DNA of 18,087 bases from Candidatus Aminicenantota bacterium (GTDB taxonomy: Bacteria > Acidobacteriota > Aminicenantia > Aminicenantales > Aminicenantaceae). The DNA lies in assembly GCA_030620655.1 (NCBI GenBank), contig JAUXEH010000016.1, forward strand, positions 1 through 18,087. The letters are read 5' to 3'. This document shows positions 1 through 6,280 of the stretch, one piece after another. The notes below the pieces were generated by a model that was not told where the DNA came from, searched no databases, and saw only the letters and a program-made list of their open reading frames with translations. Every line of letters begins with the position of its first letter. Within the stretch, counting starts at the first letter, position 1. The position numbers and the translations under genes are program-made.

Positions 1-67
1 CCTTCATAACCTCGGCTAAGAGTTTGTTGGTTTTGTTTTTCAAGTCGACCGTATTTGCCACTCTCAT
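1..67 (-). CDS. Phd/YefM-type antitoxin, N-terminus (runs off window)
   Basis: Only the first 22 codons are present; the gene continues past base 1. The N-terminus reads MRVANTVDLKNKT, then NKLLAEVMK. This resembles the start of Phd/YefM-family antitoxins, where a short beta strand and helix form the DNA-binding dimer ('VANTVDLKNKTNELL' style). The ATG at 65-67 is preceded by AGGAG on the minus strand (76-80), at a spacing of 8 bases, so the start is well supported. A sigma70-type promoter with a palindrome over the -10 lies immediately upstream, as expected for an autoregulated toxin-antitoxin operon. The partner toxin would lie outside the window. Seen: sequence, ribosome site and promoter. 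Inferred: antitoxin role, from only 22 residues. Confidence 0.66.
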   Translation of the reverse strand, partial: MRVANTVDLKNKTNKLLAEVMK

Positions 68-73
68 GCTTAA

Positions 74-116
74 GACTCCTATATGGCTATTATAATAGCC
101 TTTTAATAGGAGTCAA
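74..116 (-). promoter_or_regulatory. Promoter and palindromic operator of the Phd-type antitoxin
   Basis: On the minus strand, TTGACT (111-116) and TATAAT (89-94) are separated by 16 bases, close to the sigma70 consensus. The -10 sits inside a perfect 16-bp palindrome, GGCTATTATAATAGCC (85-100), which also presents TATAAT on the plus strand. A second inverted pair, GACTCCTAT (74-82) and ATAGGAGTC (106-114), brackets it and includes the ribosome site. Phd-family antitoxins commonly bind palindromes over their own promoter, so this is a likely autoregulatory operator. The transcript leader would be only about 15 bases. Confidence 0.68.
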
Positions 117-211
117 GCTTCATCAAAGCTTTCTCGTCCTCATCATCGGATGGAATCCAGTCGATGCCGGCTCCGCTTCGCTCGTGATGACAGTCAAGAA
201 TGTATTTACCG

Positions 212-2002
212 TTATTTATTCGCAGCCGCGAAGGACACCAGATAAGTCAGGCGGCAGGCCTTGGCCAGGAGCTCGGCGCTCACCTTTTCCACGCTGTCGC
301 TTGTCTGGTGGTAATCCGGGGTCATGGCCGCCATGGAGTACACGAAGGGGACATTCTTGGGCGCGAAGGAGGCGTGGTCGCTCCCGCCGCTGGCCCGGCC
401 CGATTCGGATTCCCGCAGGAATATGTGCAGCCCCACGTACTGGTTGGCCTCCCTGACCAAATCATCCATCCCCGTCGTGAAGCTCACGGTCAGGAATTCG
501 GCCAGATCGATCTTCTTCATCAGGTCTTCACCGCCCGGGAACTGGAACATGCGTCCCATGCGTGTGAAGCTCTGCTCGTCGTAGGCTCGGCTGATCATGT
601 CCATGTTGAAGTACATGGCGGTCTTGTCCATGGGGATGAAAGGATGTTCCACGTAGTAGCGGGAGCCCAGCAGCCCCTTTTCCTCTCCGGTCCAGAGGGC
701 GAACAGGATGGATCGCTTGGGTTTGACCGGGTTGGCCACGAAGGCCCGGGCTGCGGTGAGGACGCCGATCGACCCGGAGGCGTTGTCGTCGGCCCCGTTG
801 TAGATGTAGTCGCCGAAGTGCCCTAGGTGGTCCAAGTGCGCGCCGATGACCACGACCTCTTTCTTGAGCTCGGGATCGGATCCCTCGATCATGCCCAGGA
901 CATTGACGCACTTCACGAGCTTGACCGTGGCCTTGGACTTGATGGTCACCCTGGTCCCAGAGAGCTCCATGGAGGCAGGCTTCATGTTGGTCTCGATGGA
1001 TTTCTTGAGCTCGTCAATGGTCTTGCCCGAGTTTTCCAGGATGGCGTTGGCGATCTCGCGGGTGATGGTGATGACCGGGGCGCCCCCTCCCGACATCATG
1101 CCTCTTATCCCGGGTATGGACAGACGGCGGCGCGGCCTGGTATTGATGGGCCTATCGTCCGAGGGCTGCCTGGTGGTGGCCAGCCCCTTGTAGATGGCGG
1201 CATCCGTGCCAGTGTTCTGGACCTGGAGGATGGCGGCCGGGCCGAGCTTGCGGATCTCTGCGGTCTTGCCGCCGCCTCCGCCCCGGCGGAACATGCGCAT
1301 GGCCTGGGCCTGGGGGAAGTATTTGTCCTTGAGCTCCTTGTTCTTCTGGAAGGGGGATTCCGGGTCGTCTTTGCCCGGGGCCTCGGTCAATATCAGGACG
1401 ATCTTGCCCTTGACATCGAGGTTCTTGAAGTCATCCCACTTGGCATCTTTCTCCGTGATCCCATAGCCGGCGAACACCACGGGTGCGGTCTGGGACCCGG
1501 CTGTGTACGACATCATCGAGAAATCGAGGCCGGAGACAAAGGTGCGGGATTTTTCCTGGGCGCCCTTCCGGAGGTTGAGGGTCAGTGTGCCCGATACGTC
1601 CGAGGTCTCCCGGAACGCGATGTCCTGGAAGTAGGTCCGCTTGGCGGGACCGGGAGGGGGGCCGCTGCGAAAGAAGCGGAAGACCGGTGCGGGCATGTCG
1701 CCGGCAGGCTCGATCCCCCAGATCTTGAAGAGAGAGGCAGCGTATTCCGCGGCCAGCATGTAGCCTCGGGTGCCCGTGTCGCGACCTTCCAGCAGGTCCG
1801 AGGACAGGAACGTCAGGAGCCCGAGGGCGCTCTCGGTCGTGATGGTCTCGAATCCGGCCTTCATGGCCTCTGGGACAGCTTGGGGTTCATCGACGAGGAC
1901 AAGGTTCTTCTCTATGTCCTCCGCCTTCCGTTGGGGAGCCTGGGCCCCGACGGTGAATACCAGGGCGAGGATCAGTAGGATGGCAAAGACGGGTTTTCTC
2001 AT
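212..2002 (-). CDS. Exported M28-family zinc metallopeptidase with PA domain
   Basis: This 596-residue protein starts with a Sec signal peptide (hydrophobic residues 6-20, likely cleaved after AQA at about 22). A PA-like insert spans roughly 170-280. The M28 catalytic domain carries the expected co-catalytic zinc site: H389 and D391 in GAHLDH, D405 in GADDNASG, the E440-E441 pair in TGEEKGLLGS, D468 in NMDMIS, and H565 in YHQTSD. M28 enzymes are mainly aminopeptidases or carboxypeptidases; the substrate cannot be read from sequence. The start is supported by AAAGGAGG eight bases upstream. It follows the first GH127 gene after 84 bases but has its own candidate promoter in that gap. Low-complexity Gly/Arg stretches (about 239-245, 290-307) are lineage-specific insertions. 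Possible role (inference): peptide degradation after deglycosylation of plant glycoproteins. Confidence 0.9.
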   Translation of the reverse strand: MRKPVFAILLILALVFTVGAQAPQRKAEDIEKNLVLVDEPQAVPEAMKAGFETITTESALGLLTFLSSDLLEGRDTGTRGYMLAAEYAASLFKIWGIEPAGDMPAPVFRFFRSGPPPGPAKRTYFQDIAFRETSDVSGTLTLNLRKGAQEKSRTFVSGLDFSMMSYTAGSQTAPVVFAGYGITEKDAKWDDFKNLDVKGKIVLILTEAPGKDDPESPFQKNKELKDKYFPQAQAMRMFRRGGGGGKTAEIRKLGPAAILQVQNTGTDAAIYKGLATTRQPSDDRPINTRPRRRLSIPGIRGMMSGGGAPVITITREIANAILENSGKTIDELKKSIETNMKPASMELSGTRVTIKSKATVKLVKCVNVLGMIEGSDPELKKEVVVIGAHLDHLGHFGDYIYNGADDNASGSIGVLTAARAFVANPVKPKRSILFALWTGEEKGLLGSRYYVEHPFIPMDKTAMYFNMDMISRAYDEQSFTRMGRMFQFPGGEDLMKKIDLAEFLTVSFTTGMDDLVREANQYVGLHIFLRESESGRASGGSDHASFAPKNVPFVYSMAAMTPDYHQTSDSVEKVSAELLAKACRLTYLVSFAAANK

Positions 2003-2052
2003 TCAAAGGCCTCCTTTATAGATGTGTTCACTGTTTTGACTCCGAATTATGC

Positions 2053-2081
2053 ATTATCTTTCTTTTTTTTATTCTTGACAA
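2053..2081 (-). promoter_or_regulatory. Candidate sigma70 promoter of the M28 peptidase gene
   Basis: On the minus strand, TTGTCA (2076-2081) and GATAAT (2053-2058) are separated by exactly 17 bases in an A-rich spacer, giving a leader of about 44 bases before the ATG at 2002. It lies in the 84-base gap after the GH127 gene, so the peptidase can be expressed independently of it. Five of six bases match consensus in each box. Confidence 0.58.
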
Positions 2082-2086
2082 TGTTT

Positions 2087-4081
2087 TTATTTGCGCTTCA
2101 GCCAGACCGCCATCTCGCCGCGGCCGCGGTGGGCCCAGGCATAGTAGGGGATGGCGAAGAGTGTGCGCTTTTCAGCCACCGAACCCGGGCCGGATCCCTC
2201 TGCGGGAGCTGTCTCGACCTTGCCTATGATGGCCATGATTCCCTGGAGGAGGTCAGGCCGCTCCGTGGCCCGGAACTCGGCGCGATCGGGGATGACGATG
2301 TCGTGGACGCGGCCATTGTTGTCGATGCCCTCGGCACAGTAGACCAAGGGCCCCCGCTCCAGGGCCACACGCCCCCGGTTGGCCTCGACACTCTCGTGTG
2401 CCAGCACCCGGCGCACGGGCATGGGGAGCCTGAGCTCCACCACATCGCCAGCGGCCCAGGTGCGGGCCAGCTGCGCGTAGCCCTTTTCCAGGTCGATCTC
2501 GACCGGTAATCCGTTGATTTTCAAGACCGGGGAATTTTCAGCAATTTCTGTGTATCTGTAGAGGTCGCTGGGAACGGGGAGGTCCAGGGCCCAGCCGGGG
2601 ATGCGGATCTTGAGGGTGAACGTCAGGCCCTTTTCCGGGAACAGGGAGATCTTGACTTTTCCGTCCCAGGGATACTCCGTCTCCTGCCTGACCCGGATCG
2701 TTTGCCCCTGGAACTCTATCTCCGCGGTGTTCTGGATGAAGAGGTTGACGTACAGCGCGTCCCGTTCCTGTGCATAGATGTATCCCGGCACCGAGGGGAG
2801 GAAGCGGGTGATATTCCCCGGGCAGCAGGACACCTCGAACCAGGGACTGCGCACCCGGCCGCCGTTCGAGGCCAGGGGATTCTGGTAGAAGAAGCAGTCT
2901 CCCTCCAGCGAGACGCCGGACAGGGCCCCGTTGTACAGCGTTCGCTCCAGCACGTCGATGTACTTGGCGTCCCCGTGCAGCAGGAACATGCGAAGGTTCC
3001 AGAACACATTGCCCACGGCCGCGCAGGTCTCGGTGTAGGCGGATTCGTTGGGGAGCTCGTAGGCGTCGCCAAAGGCTTCAGTGGTGTGGCGGGCCCCGAT
3101 GCCGCCCGTGAGGTAGAGCTTCTTGAAGACCACATTCTCCCAGAGGCGGTCGATGGCGCTGATGTATTCGGGGTACCCGCCCAGGGCCGCCACATCCGCC
3201 ATACCGGTGTACATGTAGGAGGCGCGCACCGCGTGCCCCACGGCCTCCTTCTGCTCCAGCACCGGCTTGTGGGCCTGCATGTAGGGCTTCCGGTTGTAGA
3301 TGGCAAACGGCGTGTCTTCCGCGTAGGGCTCGCCGGCCTGTCCGCGGCCGCGCATGTCCAGGAAAAACTTGGCCAGCTCCAGGTAGGTCCGGTTCCCGGT
3401 CGTGCGATAGAGCTTGGCCAGGCCGATCTCCACCTCCTGGTGGCCGGGGTAGTCCCGGCGCTTGTCCGGGCCGAAGGTCCGGACAAGGAGATCCGCGTTC
3501 TTGACTGCGACGTCCAGGAAGGCGGTCTTGCCGGTGGCCTGGTAGTAGGCCACGGCCGCCTCGTACACGTGTCCGGCGTTATAGAGCTCGTGGCTCCCGT
3601 TGAGGCGGGACCAGCGCTCCGGGCCGGCGCCCGGGGCCGGGTTGTCCGGGTCGGCGGTGCGGGCGGCGTAGAGGTAGCCGTCCTCCTCCTGGGCGGCGGC
3701 GATCAGTTCGACCAGCTCATCCACCTGGCGCTCCAGGTCCGGGTCGGGATGGACGCTCAGGGAGTAGGCCGCGCCCTCGATCACCTTGTACACGTCGGTG
3801 TCGTTGAAGCGGCGTCCCTCGTATTTCCCCTCGGCCCGGCCCGCGGCGATAGCCAGGTTCCTGACCCGGTTGGTCTCCACATTCTTTTTCATGGCGAACG
3901 GGATGGTGACTACCCGGTTGGTCTCGATGCGCGGGAGCCAGAAGACGTCGTCGACCTGGACATCCGTGAACGGGACAGGCTGGACCGGGTAGTCGGGCGG
4001 GGATGATTTACAGCCGACACCAGCTGTCATCAGGAGAACGCACAGAAAATCTACCGGTATCGCGTGAACAGATCGTTTCAT
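2087..4081 (-). CDS. GH127 beta-L-arabinofuranosidase-like glycosidase (copy 1, no C-terminal accessory domain)
   Basis: This 664-residue protein has the (alpha/alpha)6-barrel GH127/DUF1680 pattern. The studied family member HypBA1 removes beta-1,2-L-arabinofuranose from hydroxyproline-linked arabinooligosaccharides using a zinc-bound cysteine nucleophile. The equivalent residues are visible: acid/base E335 (in TEAFG), zinc ligands E351 and C353 (ETCAAVGN), and C419-C420 (EVSCCPGN), with C419 the expected nucleophile. The 16-residue E335-E351 spacing matches HypBA1 (E322, E338). The N-terminus is hydrophobic and ends at C24 (AGVGC), a weak lipobox at the place where the second copy has a good one, so a lipoprotein is possible. 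GAGG lies 8 bases before the ATG. Unlike copies 2 and 3, it ends straight after the beta-sandwich (AWAHRGRGEMAVWLKRK), without the extra domain of about 130 residues. Exact substrate is inferred from the family. Confidence 0.9.
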   Translation of the reverse strand: MKRSVHAIPVDFLCVLLMTAGVGCKSSPPDYPVQPVPFTDVQVDDVFWLPRIETNRVVTIPFAMKKNVETNRVRNLAIAAGRAEGKYEGRRFNDTDVYKVIEGAAYSLSVHPDPDLERQVDELVELIAAAQEEDGYLYAARTADPDNPAPGAGPERWSRLNGSHELYNAGHVYEAAVAYYQATGKTAFLDVAVKNADLLVRTFGPDKRRDYPGHQEVEIGLAKLYRTTGNRTYLELAKFFLDMRGRGQAGEPYAEDTPFAIYNRKPYMQAHKPVLEQKEAVGHAVRASYMYTGMADVAALGGYPEYISAIDRLWENVVFKKLYLTGGIGARHTTEAFGDAYELPNESAYTETCAAVGNVFWNLRMFLLHGDAKYIDVLERTLYNGALSGVSLEGDCFFYQNPLASNGGRVRSPWFEVSCCPGNITRFLPSVPGYIYAQERDALYVNLFIQNTAEIEFQGQTIRVRQETEYPWDGKVKISLFPEKGLTFTLKIRIPGWALDLPVPSDLYRYTEIAENSPVLKINGLPVEIDLEKGYAQLARTWAAGDVVELRLPMPVRRVLAHESVEANRGRVALERGPLVYCAEGIDNNGRVHDIVIPDRAEFRATERPDLLQGIMAIIGKVETAPAEGSGPGSVAEKRTLFAIPYYAWAHRGRGEMAVWLKRK

Positions 4082-4110
4082 AGCTTTTCCTCAGGCCATG
4101 GGATTGCCTC

Positions 4111-4139
4111 ATTTTATCACTATTTTCATGGGAATTGAA
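4111..4139 (-). promoter_or_regulatory. Candidate extended -10 promoter of GH127 copy 1
   Basis: On the minus strand an extended -10 (TG-A-TAAAAT, 4111-4119) stands 17 bases from a poor -35, TTCAAT (4134-4139). The transcript would start about 20-25 bases before the ATG at 4081. The extended TG motif partly compensates for the weak -35. Moderate to low confidence. Confidence 0.4.
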
Positions 4140-4158
4140 AAATGGCTGAAACATATCC

Positions 4159-4210
4159 AAAAATAACTAAAGTTAACTACATATAATTTATTATTGAAAA
4201 AGTTATTTTT
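4159..4210 (+). promoter_or_regulatory. Candidate promoter/operator of the ribbon-helix-helix antitoxin
   Basis: A perfect TATAAT (4182-4187) lies exactly midway between perfect 10-base inverted arms, AAAAATAACT (4159-4168) and AGTTATTTTT (4201-4210). A small palindrome AGTTAACT (4171-4178) lies just upstream of the -10. No good -35 is seen at 16-18 bases. Ribbon-helix-helix antitoxins bind dyads over their own promoters, so this symmetric layout is a plausible autoregulatory operator; the region is also generally AT-rich. Confidence 0.42.
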
Positions 4211-4236
4211 GTGTGCTAGCCTTGAAACAGAAGGAA

Positions 4237-4464
4237 ATGGGAAAAACAACCTTAGCCGTCAAGATCGAACATAAGGTCGCCGATCGGGTTCGGAAATTCT
4301 GCCGGGAACGTGGGATCAAATACGGTTTCTTCGTGGAAAAGGCCCTGGAGGAGCGCCTCGAGCGGGAAGAGCTCAAGGAAGACCTGCTGGATCTGAAGAC
4401 TTTGCGAAAAGATGAGACGCTGGCGATCTCTTTGGAAGAGTATCTCAATAACCGACGTGTATAA
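4237..4464 (+). CDS. Ribbon-helix-helix (CopG-like) antitoxin
   Basis: A 75-residue protein. Residues 4-11 (TTLAVKIE) form the DNA-contacting strand, and two predicted helices (about 12-25 and 29-43, containing YGFFVEKALEERLE) complete a ribbon-helix-helix fold. The C-terminal part (KTLRKDETLAISLEEYLNN) resembles the toxin-neutralising tail of antitoxins paired with RelE/ParE toxins. The last codons overlap the start of a RelE-type reading frame, the usual arrangement in such operons. The start is uncertain: ATG at 4237 fits the family N-terminus, but the upstream AAGGA is too close to act as a normal ribosome site. A GTG at 4213 would add eight residues and also lacks one. With the toxin decayed, it may persist as a stand-alone repressor or be on its way to loss. 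Confidence 0.68.
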   Translation: MGKTTLAVKIEHKVADRVRKFCRERGIKYGFFVEKALEERLEREELKEDLLDLKTLRKDETLAISLEEYLNNRRV

Positions 4465-4617
4465 GATCCTCCTGCTCCCCAGGGCACAGAAAGACCTGGA
4501 CCGATTCAGCGGCAAGACATTCGATAAGCTCTGCGAAAAACTCACCGGCCTCCAGGAAAATCCTCGTCCCCCTGGATGCCAGAAACTGACGGCCGAAGCA
4601 GGAAAGACGCATATTGA
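4457..4617 (+). pseudogene. Decayed RelE/ParE-type toxin (frameshifted and truncated)
   Basis: The frame opens with GTG at 4457, overlapping the antitoxin stop, and reads VYKILLLPRAQKDLDRF, then LCEKLTGLQENPRPPGCQKL: the first half of a RelE-family toxin (strand, two helices, 'NPRPxGxxKL' turn). After codon 44 the frame loses family resemblance. If one base is missing near 4589-4590, the other frame continues as GRSRKDAY (4591-4614), which resembles the family region just before the catalytic 'RIRVGDYR' segment, and then meets TGA at 4615-4617. The catalytic C-terminal half is absent; the next gene's ribosome site begins about 20 bases later. So both a 1-base deletion and loss of the 3' part are proposed. 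Family recognition is by eye. Confidence 0.6.
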
Positions 4618-4646
4618 GGCCCATTGCGGCCCAGAAGGAGGCGAAC

Positions 4647-6224
4647 ATGGCAGGCGGGATCAAACTGGGATTGCTGGCGGTCGGATTTATCCTCTTGACC
4701 GCGGTCTTAACCTTCGCAGCCTTGAGGACGGATGAAGGCCAAGAAATCTCCAACCGCATCGTCATCCATGCGGATCAAGGCAAACACACCATCAACAAGA
4801 ACATCTACGGGCATTTTTCCGAGCACCTGGGGCGCTGCGTATACGAGGGCTATTGGGTGGGGGAGGACAGCTCCATCCCCAATGTGCGCGGCATCCGCCG
4901 GGATGTGGTGGAGGCGCTCCGGAAGATCCGGATCCCGGTGCTGCGCTGGCCGGGCGGGTGTTTCGCGGACGAGTACCACTGGAAAAACGGCATCGGCCCC
5001 AGAGAAAAGCGACCGAGCATGGTCAACACCCACTGGGGCGGGGTGACGGAGAACAACCACTTCGGCACCCACGAATTCCTGGACCTGTGCGAGCAGCTGG
5101 GATGCGAGCCCTACATCTGCGGCAACCTGGGCAGCGGCACGGTCCGGGAGATGGCCGAGTGGGTCGAGTACATCACCTTCGACGGCCGGAGTCCCATGGC
5201 CGACCTGCGCCGCCAGAACGGGCGGGAGGAGCCCTGGAAGCTCCGCTACTTCGGAGTGGGGAACGAGAACTGGGGCTGCGGCGGGAGCATGCGGCCTGAA
5301 TACTATGCCGACGAGTACAGGCGCTTCCAGACCTATGTGAAGAACTATTCCGGGAACCGGATCTACAAGATCGCCTGCGGTGCCTATGGTGAAAACACCG
5401 AATGGACCGAGGTCCTGATGCGGGAGGCGGGCGGCCGCATGCGCGGGCTGAGCTACCATTACTACACCGTGCCGGGCGGCTGGCAGAACAAGAATTCGGC
5501 CACGGATTTCGATGAGGCCGGCTGGTTCGAGACCCTGAAGCTGGCGGGGAAAATAGGCGAGCACATCCGGGAACACGCCGCCGTCATGGACAGGTACGAC
5601 CCGGAGAAGAGGGTGGGTATGATCGTCGATGAGTGGGGGACCTGGTACGAGGTCGAGCCCGGCACCAACCGGGGTTTCCTGTATCAGCAGAACACGCTCC
5701 GGGACGCGCTGGCCGCCGGCCTGACCCTCAATATCTTCAACAACCACTGCGATAGGGTCCGGATGGCCAACCTGGCCCAGACCGTGAACGTGCTCCAAGC
5801 CCTGGTCCTGACCGACAAGGAGAAGATGATCGTGACGCCCACCTACCATGTCTTCGACATGTACCAGGTGCACCAGGACACCGTGCTGCTCCCGGTCGAG
5901 GAGCAGAGCAGGCCTTACCGGAAGGGTGAGGAGGAGATCGCGGGGCTGAGCGTGTCTGCCTCACGAAGCGACGACGGGGCGATCCATGTCTCTCTCTGCA
6001 ACCTGAATCCCGAGCAGGAGGCCCCGGTGGACATCGAGCTCAGAGGGGTCAAACCTGCATCTGTGTCCGGGAGGGTCCTCACGGCAGAGGCCATGAACGC
6101 GCACAACACCTTTGACGATCCGGAAACGATCTTTCCTGTGCCGTTCGATGCGGTGCGGCTGCAGGGCGATCGTGTTACGGTCGTCCTCCCGCCCAAGTCC
6201 GTGGTCATCCTGACGATCAAATAA
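4647..6224 (+). CDS. GH51 alpha-L-arabinofuranosidase, exported or membrane-anchored
   Basis: A 525-residue protein with the GH51 TIM barrel followed by a C-terminal beta-sandwich. It hydrolyses alpha-L-arabinofuranosyl side chains of arabinan, arabinoxylan or arabinogalactan with retention. The acid/base is E207 in GVGNENWG and the nucleophile is E329 in [21 protein letters not shown] near 100-112 is the typical substrate-pocket region. Residues 5-26 are a strongly hydrophobic stretch, so unlike many cytoplasmic GH51 enzymes this one is exported or anchored. ATG at 4647 is chosen because AGGAGG lies 6 bases upstream; a longer in-frame ATG at 4614 lacks that and would lie within the toxin relic. 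No separate promoter is evident, so it may be transcribed from the antitoxin promoter. It converges on the GH97 gene. Confidence 0.92.
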   Translation: MAGGIKLGLLAVGFILLTAVLTFAALRTDEGQEISNRIVIHADQGKHTINKNIYGHFSEHLGRCVYEGYWVGEDSSIPNVRGIRRDVVEALRKIRIPVLRWPGGCFADEYHWKNGIGPREKRPSMVNTHWGGVTENNHFGTHEFLDLCEQLGCEPYICGNLGSGTVREMAEWVEYITFDGRSPMADLRRQNGREEPWKLRYFGVGNENWGCGGSMRPEYYADEYRRFQTYVKNYSGNRIYKIACGAYGENTEWTEVLMREAGGRMRGLSYHYYTVPGGWQNKNSATDFDEAGWFETLKLAGKIGEHIREHAAVMDRYDPEKRVGMIVDEWGTWYEVEPGTNRGFLYQQNTLRDALAAGLTLNIFNNHCDRVRMANLAQTVNVLQALVLTDKEKMIVTPTYHVFDMYQVHQDTVLLPVEEQSRPYRKGEEEIAGLSVSASRSDDGAIHVSLCNLNPEQEAPVDIELRGVKPASVSGRVLTAEAMNAHNTFDDPETIFPVPFDAVRLQGDRVTVVLPPKSVVILTIK

Positions 6225-6226
6225 AT

Positions 6227-6280
6227 AAATAAAGGGGACAGGTACATTTAGAGTCCTAAATGTACCTGTCCCCTTTATTT
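6227..6280. terminator. Perfect 24-bp-stem hairpin between convergent genes (bidirectional terminator; possible REP-like element)
   Basis: Bases 6227-6250 are the exact reverse complement of 6257-6280, with a 6-base loop (GAGTCC). The hairpin starts 3 bases after the GH51 stop and ends directly at the GH97 stop, filling the whole gap. Each strand ends the stem in a T-rich tract (TTTATTTTT on plus; TTTATTTATTTATTT on minus), so it can terminate transcription both ways. The core GGGGACAGGTACATTTA is unusually long and perfect for a plain terminator and resembles dispersed palindromes seen near REP-associated transposases; that link is inference. Confidence 0.8.

Noticed and set aside
117..211. 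Possible dispersed intergenic repeat (GAATCCAG...CTCCGCTTCGCTCGTGATGA-like text)
   Set aside because: It resembles common short intergenic repeats by eye, but there is no second copy in the window and no clear dyad, so it is not reported as a feature.
827..1978. 383-codon plus-strand frame antisense to the M28 peptidase
   Set aside because: No family resemblance, composition typical of a mirror frame, and the opposite strand has a complete catalytic metallopeptidase with signal peptide and ribosome site.
4707..5873. 388-codon minus-strand frame antisense to GH51
   Set aside because: Mirror frame of a clear GH51 gene; no domain and no ribosome site of note.
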